Part shown: positions 32,760 to 40,553 of the stretch, piece after piece
Position numbering within the stretch: position 1 is the stretch's first letter
Layout: the number at the start of each line of letters is the position of its first letter
Origin: Cupriavidus taiwanensis
GTDB lineage: Bacteria; Pseudomonadota; Gammaproteobacteria; Burkholderiales; Burkholderiaceae
Reading direction: 5' to 3'
Assembly: GCF_900250075.1 (NCBI RefSeq)
Contig: NZ_LT977071.1
Location: forward strand, 434,001 to 498,000
Length of the DNA: 64,000 nt
The notes under the pieces: model-generated
Seen by the model: only the letters and a program-made list of their open reading frames with translations
What the model was told of the DNA's origin: nothing
The model's database searches: none
Translations under genes and position numbers: made by a program

Positions 32760-33932
32760 ATGAATCACCCCTGGCTCAAGCTGGGCGGCCGCCGCCTGCT
32801 GCCGATCGTGCAGGGCGGCATGGGCATCGGCATCTCGGCCCACCGGCTGGCCGGCGCCGTCGCGCGCGAGAACGGCGTCGGCACCATCGCCAGCATCGAC
32901 CTGCGCCACCACCACCCCGACCTGATGGCACGCACCCGCGGCAGCCGCGGCAGCCTTGGCAAGCCAGCCATCGAAGCCGCCAACCTCGAGGCGCTGGACC
33001 GCGAGATCCGCGCCGCGCGCAACGTCTCCGAGGGCCGCGGCCTGATCGCCGTCAACGTGATGAAGGCGGTCGGCTCGCACGCTGCCCTGGTGCGGCAGGC
33101 CTGCGAAAGCGGCGCCGATGCCATCGTCATGGGCGCCGGGCTGCCGCTGGACCTGCCCGAACTGACCGCCGGCCATCCCAGGGTGGCATTGATCCCGATC
33201 CTGTCCGAAGCGCGCGGCATCGGCCTGGTGCTGCGCCGCTGGATGAAGAAGGGCCGGCTGCCCGACGCCATCGTGGTCGAACACCCGGCGCACGCCGGCG
33301 GCCACCTGGGTGCCGCCACCATCCAGGACCTGTCCGAGCCGCGCTTCTCGTTCTCGCGCGTGCTGGGCGAATGCCGCGAACTGTTCGCGCAGCTGGGCCT
33401 GGCCTGGGACAGCATCCCGCTGATCCTGGCGGGCGGCATCGACAGCCACGCCAAGGTGCGTCACTGGCTCGGCGAAGGCGCCGCCGCGGTGCAGCTCGGC
33501 ACGGCCTTCGCCGTGACCGAGGAATGCGATGCCCATCCGGCCTTCAAGCAAGTGCTGGCCACCGCGCGGCCCGAAACCCTGCGCGAATTCACCAGCGTGG
33601 CCGGCCTGCCCGCGCGCGCGGTGCTGACGCCATGGCTGCAGCGCTACCTGTCGAGCGAAGCGCGCCTGCAGCGCCGCGCCCGCGTGCGCGAATGCCTGGA
33701 AGGATTCGATTGCCTGCAGGCCTGCGGGCTGCGCGACGGCATTGCACGGATCGGCCAGTTCTGCATCGACCTGAAGCTCGCGCAGGCGGTGCGCGGCGAC
33801 GTGGAGCGCGGCCTGTTCTTCCGCGGCCGCGGCGCGCTGCCGTTCGGCGAGGCCATCCGCCCGGTGGCGGAGCTGATGCACTATCTGCTGACGGGGGAGA
33901 AGCCGGCCGGGCTGACACCGGCGGCCGGCTGA
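32760..33932 (+). CDS. Nitronate monooxygenase-like FMN oxidoreductase
   Basis: A 390-residue TIM-barrel flavoprotein of the NMO/FabK group: LPIVQGGMGIGISAHRLAGAVA at the N-terminus, GLIAVNVMKAV, IVVEHPAHAGGH with the catalytic-type histidine, and PLILAGGIDSHAKV..AAAVQLGTAFA for FMN phosphate. A C-terminal extension of about 60 residues contains CLEGFDCLQACGLRDG, whose cysteines may matter. Family enzymes oxidise nitronates or reduce enoyl substrates. Position beside ubiUVT and an FNR-type box suggest a role in anaerobic metabolism; the substrate is unknown. GGAGA precedes the ATG. Confidence 0.88.
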   Translation: MNHPWLKLGGRRLLPIVQGGMGIGISAHRLAGAVARENGVGTIASIDLRHHHPDLMARTRGSRGSLGKPAIEAANLEALDREIRAARNVSEGRGLIAVNVMKAVGSHAALVRQACESGADAIVMGAGLPLDLPELTAGHPRVALIPILSEARGIGLVLRRWMKKGRLPDAIVVEHPAHAGGHLGAATIQDLSEPRFSFSRVLGECRELFAQLGLAWDSIPLILAGGIDSHAKVRHWLGEGAAAVQLGTAFAVTEECDAHPAFKQVLATARPETLREFTSVAGLPARAVLTPWLQRYLSSEARLQRRARVRECLEGFDCLQACGLRDGIARIGQFCIDLKLAQAVRGDVERGLFFRGRGALPFGEAIRPVAELMHYLLTGEKPAGLTPAAG

Positions 33933-33945
33933 CCGTTTGTGTGCT

Positions 33946-34065
33946 CCCTCTCCTGCTTGCGGGAGAGGGTTGGGGGTGAGGGCGAGAGCATCGACGAAGT
34001 AAAGGCTGTCGCTATTGCCACCGCCTGCCCTCACCCCCGCCCCTCTCCCGCAGGCGGGAGAGGGG
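33946..34065. repeat. BIME-like pair of inverted REP elements
   Basis: Two palindromes in opposite orientation: CCCTCTCC..GGAGAGGG at 33946-33969, and CCCCTCTCCCGC-AG-GCGGGAGAGGGG at 34040-34065. Inner flanks GGGGGTGAG (33972-33980) and CTCACCCCC (34030-34038) are also inverted, giving a composite element about 120 bases long. Elements of this type are frequent in Ralstonia, Cupriavidus and Xanthomonas intergenic regions and may act as a transcript end. The minus-strand gene stops inside it. Confidence 0.8.
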
Positions 34066-35386
34066 AGCAAACCGGCGGCACGCCCATCCCCTCCACAACA
34101 CGCGGCGGCAACCCTCCACACCTGCGCATCCGCCGCATGCAGCGCAGCGCCGCCAGCAATTGCCATCCCAGCCATGCATTGGCCCCCGCCAGCAGCAGCC
34201 CGCCGACGCGGGCCAGCAACGCCGGCGCCAGCGGCAGCGCCAGCAGCACCGCGTAGGCCGCCAGCAGCAGCCACCCCTGCCCGCGCTGACTGCCCGGCGC
34301 GATGATCGCCTGCATCGCCGGCACGCGCGCCCTGGGCGGCAACACCCGGCGCAGGTGCAGCCATACCAGGAACGGCACGATCTTGCCCAGCATCGCCGTC
34401 ACCGGCAGCACGCCCACGCCGACCAGCGCCATCGTGCCGGCCCACCACGCCAGCGGCAGCGCCGCCGCGGGCAGGACCACCGCCGCCGCTCCCAGCACCG
34501 CCGCGCCGAGCATGCTGGCGCATGCCACCGGCCACAACGGCCACAGCGGATCGTGGCGCCGCCGCGCGCGCAGCGTGCCGGCGAGCCCGCATGCCCCCAG
34601 CACCGCCACGAACGACAGCCACACCACCAGCGCGGCCCGTGCCAGCACCGGCTCCCGTGGCCACAGCACCAGCGCGGCGCTGAACACCGCCAGCGGCGCC
34701 CAATGACCCAGCGGCAGCCAGCGCGCCAGCGCCGCCGGCGCGCGCGGCGTCTGCCAGAACATCGGCAGCACCGTGGCCGCGACCCCGCTGACCAGCGCCG
34801 CCAGCCAGCCGCCCAGTGCCCACGCCATATGCAGGCCAAGCGCCTGCGCCACCGGCACGCGCCACAGCCCGCCCAAGGTACCCGCCAGCGCGATGCCGGC
34901 GACCACCGCCACCATCAGCGGCGCGCCGATGCCGGCCAGCGTGCGCGTGGTGGCGTCCACCGCGGCCACGCGCCGGCCCGCGGCAAGCAGCGCCGCGCCC
35001 GCCAGCAGCAGCACCGCGCCCAGGGCAGCCGCAACCCGCAACGCCGCCGGCTCACCGCGCAGCAAGCCGAAACCGAGCGCAGCCGCGACCGCCGCGCCGG
35101 TCGCGGCCATCAACGGCGCCAGCCGCCCGGCACCAGGAACGTCCACGCGCGCCACCACCGGCATCATCTGGAACAGCGCCCCGACCATCACTGGCAGCAG
35201 CATGCCCAGCGCCAGCGCATGCACCCCAGCCAGCGCCAGCGGCGCGAAGCGATCGGGCAGACCGGTCGCCGGCCCCGCAGCCAGCAGCAGCCCCGCGGCC
35301 GCGCCCAGCCACGGCGCCGGCATCAGGCACCCGAACACCAGCGCAGGCCGCGGCGCGCGCGCGTAGTCGAGATCCGCGCCTTTCAT
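34031..35386 (-). CDS. NnrS/heme-copper-oxidase-like multi-pass membrane protein
   Basis: A 451-residue membrane protein with about 12 helices. Spaced histidine motifs GVHALALGMLLPVMVGALFQM, LGLHMAWALGGW and KIVPFLVWLHLRRV resemble NnrS and related heme-copper-oxidase-like proteins of NO metabolism. NnrS is a heme- and copper-containing protein linked to NO tolerance. The last 12 residues (CSPLPPAGEGRG) are encoded by the REP element, so the conserved protein probably ends earlier. Upstream is an FNR-type promoter like that of ubiU. A function in NO or quinone handling is inferred. Confidence 0.75.
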   Translation of the reverse strand: MKGADLDYARAPRPALVFGCLMPAPWLGAAAGLLLAAGPATGLPDRFAPLALAGVHALALGMLLPVMVGALFQMMPVVARVDVPGAGRLAPLMAATGAAVAAALGFGLLRGEPAALRVAAALGAVLLLAGAALLAAGRRVAAVDATTRTLAGIGAPLMVAVVAGIALAGTLGGLWRVPVAQALGLHMAWALGGWLAALVSGVAATVLPMFWQTPRAPAALARWLPLGHWAPLAVFSAALVLWPREPVLARAALVVWLSFVAVLGACGLAGTLRARRRHDPLWPLWPVACASMLGAAVLGAAAVVLPAAALPLAWWAGTMALVGVGVLPVTAMLGKIVPFLVWLHLRRVLPPRARVPAMQAIIAPGSQRGQGWLLLAAYAVLLALPLAPALLARVGGLLLAGANAWLGWQLLAALRCMRRMRRCGGLPPRVVEGMGVPPVCSPLPPAGEGRG

Positions 35387-35721
35387 GCGCGCCCCGTGGC
35401 GTGACGGCGGTGACGCATGCGTGCGCCGATTGAAGTGGATACGGCCATCGCTTCTTCTCTCCAGTCCCGGACGAAATGCCCGATGCTAGGGCGCAACGCC
35501 GTGCAGGGACTTGACCGGGACCAAGTCCGGCGCGGGCTTTACATATCACGGTGTGATGGAAACCGCCCTGGCGCCACACGCCCTGCACGCGATGCGCCGC
35601 TGCGGGCACATACTCGCGCCAAAGCCGGGTTTCCTTGATCTGGCGCAGGTAGCCCAGCCTGTCGCGCGGAGAAAATCGCTTCCGACTCCTTGCGTGACCC
35701 CTGGTAGCCCCCGATACCACC
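35387..35721. other. Intergenic region between NnrS-like gene and NarX-like kinase
   Basis: 335 bases without a gene. It contains the FNR-type promoter facing the NnrS-like gene (35483-35524) and a 13-base palindrome ATCAC-GGT-GTGAT (35545-35557) on the kinase side. No other structure seen. Confidence 0.6.
35483..35524 (-). promoter_or_regulatory. FNR/DNR-type class II promoter of the NnrS-like gene
   Basis: On the minus strand TTGGT-CCCG-GTCAA (35511-35524) is centred 32 bases from TAGCAT (35483-35488). GGTCAAGTCCCTGC and CTAGCATCGG match the ubiU promoter in sequence and spacing. Confidence 0.6.
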
Positions 35722-37740
35722 ATGTCAGATACCGATCCTCCTGCCGCCTCCGCCACGGCGGCATCCGCGTTGCCCGCGCTGCGGCACCGACTTTCCACGC
35801 GCATCATCTCGCTGTCGCTGGCCGTGCTGCTGGTGGTGCTGGGCATGATCTCCGGCACGCTGTGGCTGTCCTGGAAGCTGGAAGGCGCCGGCGCCGCCAT
35901 CAACGATGCCGGCAGCCTGCGCATGCGCGCCAACCGCGTGGCGATCGAGCTGGCGCTGGCGCACGCGGGCCGCGCCAATGACCTGCCCGCGCAGGTGCAG
36001 GCGCTCAACGCCACCCTGGCGCTGCTGAAGAAAGGCGACGCGGCGCGGCCGCTGTTCCTGCCGGACGAGCCCGCCATCCATACGCAGATGACCCGCGTCA
36101 CCCATGACTGGCAACAGCGGCTAAGACCGCTGGCCGTGGCCGGCGCATCGCCCGCCGCATACATTGCCGCGCTGCCGGGTTTTGTCGCGCAGGCCGACCG
36201 CCTGGTCGTCATGATCGAACACGACAGCGCGCGCAAGACCGACCTGCTGCGCCTGTCGCAGACCGCGCTGGCGCTGATGGCCTGCATCGGCACGGTCGCC
36301 GTGATCTACCTGCTCTACCTGTGGATCATCCTGCCGGTGCTGCGGCTGCAGGACGGTCTGCGGCGCATGGCCGCGCGCGAATTCTCGCTGCGCCTGCCGG
36401 TGGAAAGCCGCGACGAGTTCGGCACCCTCAGCGAAGGCTTCAACCGCATGGCGGGCGAGCTGCAGGGCCTGTACCACGACCTCGAAGCACGCGTGGCGCA
36501 GAAGACCGCCGAGCTGGAGCGCCACAACCGCGACCTGGAAACGCTGTACGAGATGGCCGCCTTCCTCAACCAGGCAGCCGACGCCGAAGCCATGGCACAA
36601 GGCTTCCTGGCGCGGGTGATGCGCCAGTTCGATGCCGATGGCGGCAGCGTGCGCGTGCTCGACAGCCGCCACGGCCGCATGCACCTGCTGGCCGCCGCGG
36701 GCCTGCCGGCGGCGCTGGCCGAGGCCGATTCCTGCGCCTCGGCCGACGGCTGCCATTGCGGCGATGCCACGCGCGAGGCCGTGATCGCCATCGTCGACTT
36801 GCGCGGCGCGGCGCGTGCCGGCGCGGCCGACGAAACGCCGTGCGGCCGCGACGGCTTCCAGTCGCTGGCGGCGTTCCGCATCGAAAGCCAGCGCGGCGCC
36901 ACCGGCATGTTCGCGCTGCACTTCCGCGCGCCGCGTAAGCTGCCGCCGTCGGACCGGCAACTGCTCCAGACGCTGGCGCAGCACCTGGGCACGGCGCTGG
37001 AACACCTGCGCCTGTCCGCCACCGCGCGCCAGCTGGCGGTGGTGGAAGAGCGCAACCTGGTGGCGCAGGGACTGCACGACAGCATCGCGCAGGGGCTGAA
37101 CTACCTGAACCTGCAGGTCCAGCTGCTGGACGACGCGGTCGCGCGCGACGACCTGGCCGAGACCCGCGAACTGGTGCCGATGCTGCGCCATGGCGTGGAA
37201 GAGAGCTACCAGGACGTGCGCGAGCTGCTTAACAATTTCCGCTCGCGCCTGGGCACCGGCGAGCTGCGCCCGGCGGTGGAAGAGACCGTCGGGCGCTTTC
37301 GCCGGCAATGCCGCACCGAGGCCACGCTGGCCATCGACGAACGCGGCGGCGCCTGGCCGCTGTCGCCCGAGCAGCAGCTGCAGGTGCTGTTCATCCTGCA
37401 GGAGGCGCTTTCCAACGTGCGCAAGCACGCCATGGCGGCGCACGTGGCGGTGGCGCTCAGCCATGGCCGCGACTTCCGCCTGGTGGTGCAGGACGACGGC
37501 GAAGGCTTCGATCCCGACGAACTGACCACCCGCGCCGACGCGCATATCGGCCTGAGCATCATGCGCGAACGCGCCGCGCGGCTGGGGGCACAGCTGCACG
37601 TGCAGGCCAGCCCCGGCAGCGGCGTGCGCATCGAACTGGTGCTGCCCGCCGGCAGCCAGGGCGCCGCGCGGCGCGACCGCAGCGCCAGGCCCATCACCAG
37701 CCTTAGCCGCCTGCCCCTCCCGAGCGAGACCCAGCCATGA
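35722..37740 (+). CDS. NarX/NarQ-type nitrate-sensing histidine kinase
   Basis: A 672-residue kinase. One membrane helix near residue 35, then a periplasmic four-helix domain whose P-box NDAGSLRMRANRVAIELA is the nitrate/nitrite-binding signature, a second helix near 195 and a HAMP domain. A GAF-like central module with a Cys cluster (CASADGCHC) follows, as in NarX. The catalytic part is HisKA_3 (VEERNLVAQGLHDSIAQGLNYL, phospho-acceptor His) plus an HATPase with NVRKHA and DDGEGFD. It overlaps the response-regulator gene by 4 bases. It senses nitrate and controls denitrification genes. Confidence 0.93.
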   Translation: MSDTDPPAASATAASALPALRHRLSTRIISLSLAVLLVVLGMISGTLWLSWKLEGAGAAINDAGSLRMRANRVAIELALAHAGRANDLPAQVQALNATLALLKKGDAARPLFLPDEPAIHTQMTRVTHDWQQRLRPLAVAGASPAAYIAALPGFVAQADRLVVMIEHDSARKTDLLRLSQTALALMACIGTVAVIYLLYLWIILPVLRLQDGLRRMAAREFSLRLPVESRDEFGTLSEGFNRMAGELQGLYHDLEARVAQKTAELERHNRDLETLYEMAAFLNQAADAEAMAQGFLARVMRQFDADGGSVRVLDSRHGRMHLLAAAGLPAALAEADSCASADGCHCGDATREAVIAIVDLRGAARAGAADETPCGRDGFQSLAAFRIESQRGATGMFALHFRAPRKLPPSDRQLLQTLAQHLGTALEHLRLSATARQLAVVEERNLVAQGLHDSIAQGLNYLNLQVQLLDDAVARDDLAETRELVPMLRHGVEESYQDVRELLNNFRSRLGTGELRPAVEETVGRFRRQCRTEATLAIDERGGAWPLSPEQQLQVLFILQEALSNVRKHAMAAHVAVALSHGRDFRLVVQDDGEGFDPDELTTRADAHIGLSIMRERAARLGAQLHVQASPGSGVRIELVLPAGSQGAARRDRSARPITSLSRLPLPSETQP

Positions 37741-38390
37741 CCATCCGCATCCTGCTGATCGACGACCACACCCTGTTCCGCTCGGGCATCCGCGCGCTGC
37801 TGCAGCGCCAGCCCGACTTCGAAATCGTCGACGAAGCCGCCGACGGCGTGGAAGGCATCAAGCGCGCCAAGCAGCACCGCCCCGACGTGATCCTGCTCGA
37901 CCTGAACATGCCGGGCCTGTCCGGGCTCGAAGCGCTGCAGCTGCTGGTCGAGGACCTGCCCCAGACCGCGGTGATCGTGCTGACGGTGTCCGAGGAGGCC
38001 GAGGAGCTGGCCGCTGCGCTGCGCGGCGGCGCGCGCGGCTACCTGATCAAGAACATCGAGACCGAGGCGCTGATCGCCGCCATCCGCCGCGCCGCCGCCG
38101 GCGAGCCGGTGATCTCCGACAGCATGACCGCCAAGCTGGTGGCCCAGTTCCGCGCGCCCGCGCCCGTGGCCGCCCCGCGCCAGGAAGAAGCGCCGCGGCT
38201 GACCGCGCGCGAGCGCGAGATCGTGCAGGGCCTGGCCCGCGGCGAAAGCAACAAGGAGATCGCGCGCGACCTGGGCGTGGCCGAAAGCACGGTGAAGATC
38301 CACGTGCAGAACATCCTGAAGAAGCTGAACCTGGCCAGCCGGGTGCAGGTGGCGGTCTATGCGGTGGAACACGGGCTGAACACGGCCTGA
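37737..38390 (+). CDS. NarL/FixJ-family response regulator
   Basis: A 217-residue regulator. The receiver domain (1-120) has DDHTLFR, phospho-acceptor Asp in ILLDLNMPGLSG, the switch Thr in VLTVSE and LIKNIE. The LuxR-type HTH (about 150-212) reads LTAREREIVQGLARGESNKEIARDLGVAESTVKIHVQNIL, typical of NarL. Translationally coupled to the NarX-like kinase (ATGA overlap). It should bind NarL heptamers upstream of nitrate-respiration genes, which are not in this window. Confidence 0.95.
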   Translation: MTIRILLIDDHTLFRSGIRALLQRQPDFEIVDEAADGVEGIKRAKQHRPDVILLDLNMPGLSGLEALQLLVEDLPQTAVIVLTVSEEAEELAAALRGGARGYLIKNIETEALIAAIRRAAAGEPVISDSMTAKLVAQFRAPAPVAAPRQEEAPRLTAREREIVQGLARGESNKEIARDLGVAESTVKIHVQNILKKLNLASRVQVAVYAVEHGLNTA

Positions 38391-38448
38391 ACACTGCCCG
38401 CGCAGGCCGCGCGGGTCGCCTTGCCCGCACTTGGGCGTCGTCCGATTC

Positions 38449-38461
38449 CTACATCGATATC
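38449..38461 (+). repeat. 13-mer CTACATCGATATC, copy 1
   Basis: An exact 13-base match to 50865-50877, in the intergenic region ahead of the DUF3309 gene. Meaning unknown; a shared regulator site is possible. Confidence 0.4.
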
Positions 38462-38543
38462 AGTCCCTGCCCGGAGGGATGCCCGCACCCCTTGTTCTAC
38501 GCTGAACGGTAAGCGGATGGCTCTGCGGAGCCGCCTCGGAGTC

Positions 38544-38561
38544 GGAAGCCGCGCGGCTTCC
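38544..38561. other. 18-base perfect palindrome in the DUF3309 leader
   Basis: GGAAGCCGC/GCGGCTTCC with no loop, 26 bases before the DUF3309 start codon. It could be a weak narL terminator, an operator or a leader hairpin. Confidence 0.35.
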
Positions 38562-38586
38562 CCGATCCACGAACAAGGAGCACGCC

Positions 38587-38745
38587 ATGGGCATCGGCAC
38601 CATCCTTCTGATCATCCTCGTCCTGCTGCTGATCGGCGCCCTGCCGGCCTGGCCGTACAGTTCCGGCTGGGGCTACTGGCCGAGCGGCGGCCTGGGACTG
38701 ATCGTCCTGATCGTGGTGCTGCTGGTGGTGCTGGGCCGGATCTAG
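38587..38745 (+). CDS. DUF3309 small membrane protein
   Basis: A 52-residue protein, almost all membrane: MGIGTILLIILVLLLIGALP, a short SSGWGYWPSGGLG loop, and a second helix ending GRI. This matches the DUF3309 family of tiny two-helix proteins found in Proteobacteria, often induced by stress. AAGGAG lies 6-11 bases before the ATG. Function unknown. It opens the stress-gene island. Confidence 0.85.
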   Translation: MGIGTILLIILVLLLIGALPAWPYSSGWGYWPSGGLGLIVLIVVLLVVLGRI

Positions 38746-38904
38746 CGCCCGGCAGGCAGCGCACCGCGGCACGGAGCGCGCAAGCCGGTTGCGTGCCGGC
38801 CGCGCTTGTCGCGGCCGCGCCTGGCACCTATAACGAAGCGCGGGCACGCGCGACAGCGTGCGCCCGGTCCTTTCAACCTTTTCACCTTTCGCAAGGAGAC
38901 TCAG

Positions 38905-39093
38905 ATGCCAGCAAAATCCAAGGCGCAACAGCAGGCCGCCGGTGCGGCGCTCTCCGCAAAGCGCGGCGAAAAGAAGGCCGGTTCGCTGAAGGGACCTTCC
39001 CGCTCGATGTACAAGTCGATGAGCGAGAAGGAACTCGACAAGATGGCTTCGACCAAGACCAAGGGCATGCCGAAGCACAAGTCGGAACGTTGA
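38905..39093 (+). CDS. DUF3008 small basic protein
   Basis: A 62-residue, Lys/Ser-rich protein (MPAKSKAQQQAAGAALSAKR, then a conserved SRSMYKSMSEKELDKMA and GMPKHK). The pattern fits DUF3008, a family of small soluble proteins seen in stress loci. AAGGAG precedes the ATG at 38905. Function unknown; the basic, helical make-up would allow nucleic-acid binding. It converges on the ParB-like gene with a terminator between. Confidence 0.85.
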   Translation: MPAKSKAQQQAAGAALSAKRGEKKAGSLKGPSRSMYKSMSEKELDKMASTKTKGMPKHKSER

Positions 39094-39156
39094 CCGGTAG
39101 GCAACGGCCTTGCACATGAGGCCGGGCCGCGCTGCCGGCGCGGCGGCATACCAGCA

Positions 39157-39180
39157 CAGGGCAGGCACACGCCTGCCCTG
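39157..39180. terminator. Bidirectional terminator between DUF3008 and ParB-like gene 1
   Basis: A perfect 10-bp stem CAGGGCAGGC/GCCTGCCCTG with an ACAC loop, extended by AGCA/TGCT outside, between two convergent genes. Confidence 0.75.
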
Positions 39181-39183
39181 TTG

Positions 39184-39948
39184 CTATCCGGCCCTGCCGT
39201 TCTTGCCCTTGCCGGTCTTCACCGGCTTCGCCGGTTTGCCGGTCTTCCCCTCCAGCGGTCCACCGCAATATCCCGGCAGGCGCCTGGCGCGAGGACTGCG
39301 TGCAAGCTTGATCGATTCCGCCAGCGCCAGCCCGAACCCCGCAATGCTGTCCAGGTCCTGCTCCACCCGCTTGCGCAGGAAGCCGGCCCAGCAGAAGTCG
39401 CCGTAGGCGCTGTCCGGCTTGCGGTACGCGCCCGCTTCGCGGGCAAAGGCGGCCAGGCTGCGGTACGGGTCGTCGCGCATGCTGCGCACGGTCGAGGGCA
39501 AGGCCTTCTGCCCCTTGCGCTTGCCGTGTTCATCGTAGGGATGGACATGGCCCAGCTCGCGCATGCGCTTCCAGAACGCGGCGCCGTCCAGATCGCTGAA
39601 GTCTGCCAGCACCCGCACCGGCGCCAGCTGGTAGCCGAGGTCCAGCCACGCGCGCGCCCAGTGGTGGTGGTCGACGATATAAAGCTCTCCGCCCGGCCCT
39701 GCCACGGTCTTGATGCGATGCCGGCGCATGAAGCGCTGCAGCACCTCGCGGTCTTCCGGATCGGCGTGGCGCTGCGTGACTTCCATCTTGTGGTGGACGT
39801 GGATGTAGCCGAGCGTCAGCTGCGTCGGACGCAGCCGCGCCAGTTCGGCCACGGCCTTGCCGCGCGGGCAGCGCGGCACCACCACCGGCGCGACGAGGGG
39901 CTCGGCGCCGGGGGCCGGCTCGGCGGGGCGTTCAGTCGTGTTCGGCAC
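39184..39948 (-). CDS. ParB-like nuclease-family protein (ParBc_2 type) 1
   Basis: About 254 residues. The conserved core (about 35-230) reads LARLRPTQLTLGYIHVHHKME, LYIVDHHHWARAWLDLG, HVHPYDEHGKRKG, MRDDPYRSLAAFAREAGAY and FCWAGFLRKRV. This is the putative ParB-like nuclease family PF08857. HHHW and the ParB-like fold suggest a nucleotide-using or nucleic-acid enzyme, but no member has a proven reaction. The C-terminus is Gly/Lys-rich. No ATG precedes the core; the start is taken as GTG at 39948, overlapping the upstream gene by 17 bases. Clear paralogue of the gene at 42978. Confidence 0.75.
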   Translation of the reverse strand: MPNTTERPAEPAPGAEPLVAPVVVPRCPRGKAVAELARLRPTQLTLGYIHVHHKMEVTQRHADPEDREVLQRFMRRHRIKTVAGPGGELYIVDHHHWARAWLDLGYQLAPVRVLADFSDLDGAAFWKRMRELGHVHPYDEHGKRKGQKALPSTVRSMRDDPYRSLAAFAREAGAYRKPDSAYGDFCWAGFLRKRVEQDLDSIAGFGLALAESIKLARSPRARRLPGYCGGPLEGKTGKPAKPVKTGKGKNGRAG

Positions 39949-40387
39949 GTTTCTGGTTGACGAAGTGCTCGAGCTCGCTGCCGGGGTCTTCGTTGCCGGT
40001 GCTCTCCTCGGCGGTGGCGTCGCTGGCCAGCGGCCGCGGCCAGTATTCGCCCTCGCCCTCGCGCACCGGCTCGCCGTGCCGGGCCGGATCGAAATCGGTC
40101 CACTGCCCACATTCCCAGGTGCCCTGCGCGCGCTCGAGCTGGCTGGCGCCGGTTTCGCGCAGCACGTCGATGACCACCGAACCCAGCCCGTTGTTGACGC
40201 ACGCGGCCAGCATGACGTTGTCGGCCCGCTGCTGCGCGGCGGTGTCGTCGTCCTGCTGTTCCCTGGCAGGGTCCTGCACTGACACGATGGATACCTCCCA
40301 CACCGAGAAGCCGCGCGCGAACAAGGTGCGCGCGGCATCCTCTGCGCTGGCGAGCGAATCGAAACGTCCCGCGATGATCGATGACAT
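39932..40387 (-). CDS. IIAGRFD-type small stress protein 1
   Basis: A 151-residue protein, not assigned to a named family. It begins MSSIIAGRFDSLASAEDAARTL, almost the same as the protein at 49825 (MSAIIAGRFDSFATAETTA), and both share a later motif (QLERAQGTWECGQWTDFDP here; VERADGEWVDGRWADFDP there). The pattern of a short alpha/beta unit, a Gln/Asp-rich linker and a WTDFDP box suggests a small envelope or stress protein. GGGAGG precedes the ATG at 40387. A sigma-54-like promoter lies 50 bases upstream. Its end overlaps the ParB-like gene. Confidence 0.75.
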   Translation of the reverse strand: MSSIIAGRFDSLASAEDAARTLFARGFSVWEVSIVSVQDPAREQQDDDTAAQQRADNVMLAACVNNGLGSVVIDVLRETGASQLERAQGTWECGQWTDFDPARHGEPVREGEGEYWPRPLASDATAEESTGNEDPGSELEHFVNQKRAEHD

Positions 40388-40436
40388 GATGCCTCCCAGA
40401 GATTGGCGATGGCGGCAGGCTGATCTCACCTGCATT

Positions 40437-40450
40437 GCAAGAGCCACGCC
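40437..40450 (-). promoter_or_regulatory. Sigma-54 promoter candidate before the IIAGRFD gene 1
   Basis: Minus-strand GGCGT-GGCTC-TTGC followed by A, exact -24/-12 spacing, 50 bases before the start codon at 40387. Confidence 0.5.
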
Positions 40451-40553
40451 CGCGCAGGATCTGCACGGCACGGCAGGCGGCGGGACCGCTGCATGCAATA
40501 TTTGCAAACGCGGCGCCGAACTACATGCACGCGCATGGCGCAAGCCCGCTCGC

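Noticed and set aside
32700..34865. Open frame of over 700 codons spanning the REP element and overlapping two real genes
   Set aside because: It is antisense to the nitronate monooxygenase and an out-of-frame shadow of the NnrS-like gene; product is Gly/Ala low complexity.
38841..38870. TGGCAC-like sequence before the DUF3008 gene as a sigma-54 promoter
   Set aside because: No TTGC or GC at the -12 distance; DUF3309 and DUF3008 therefore lack a convincing sigma-54 site.
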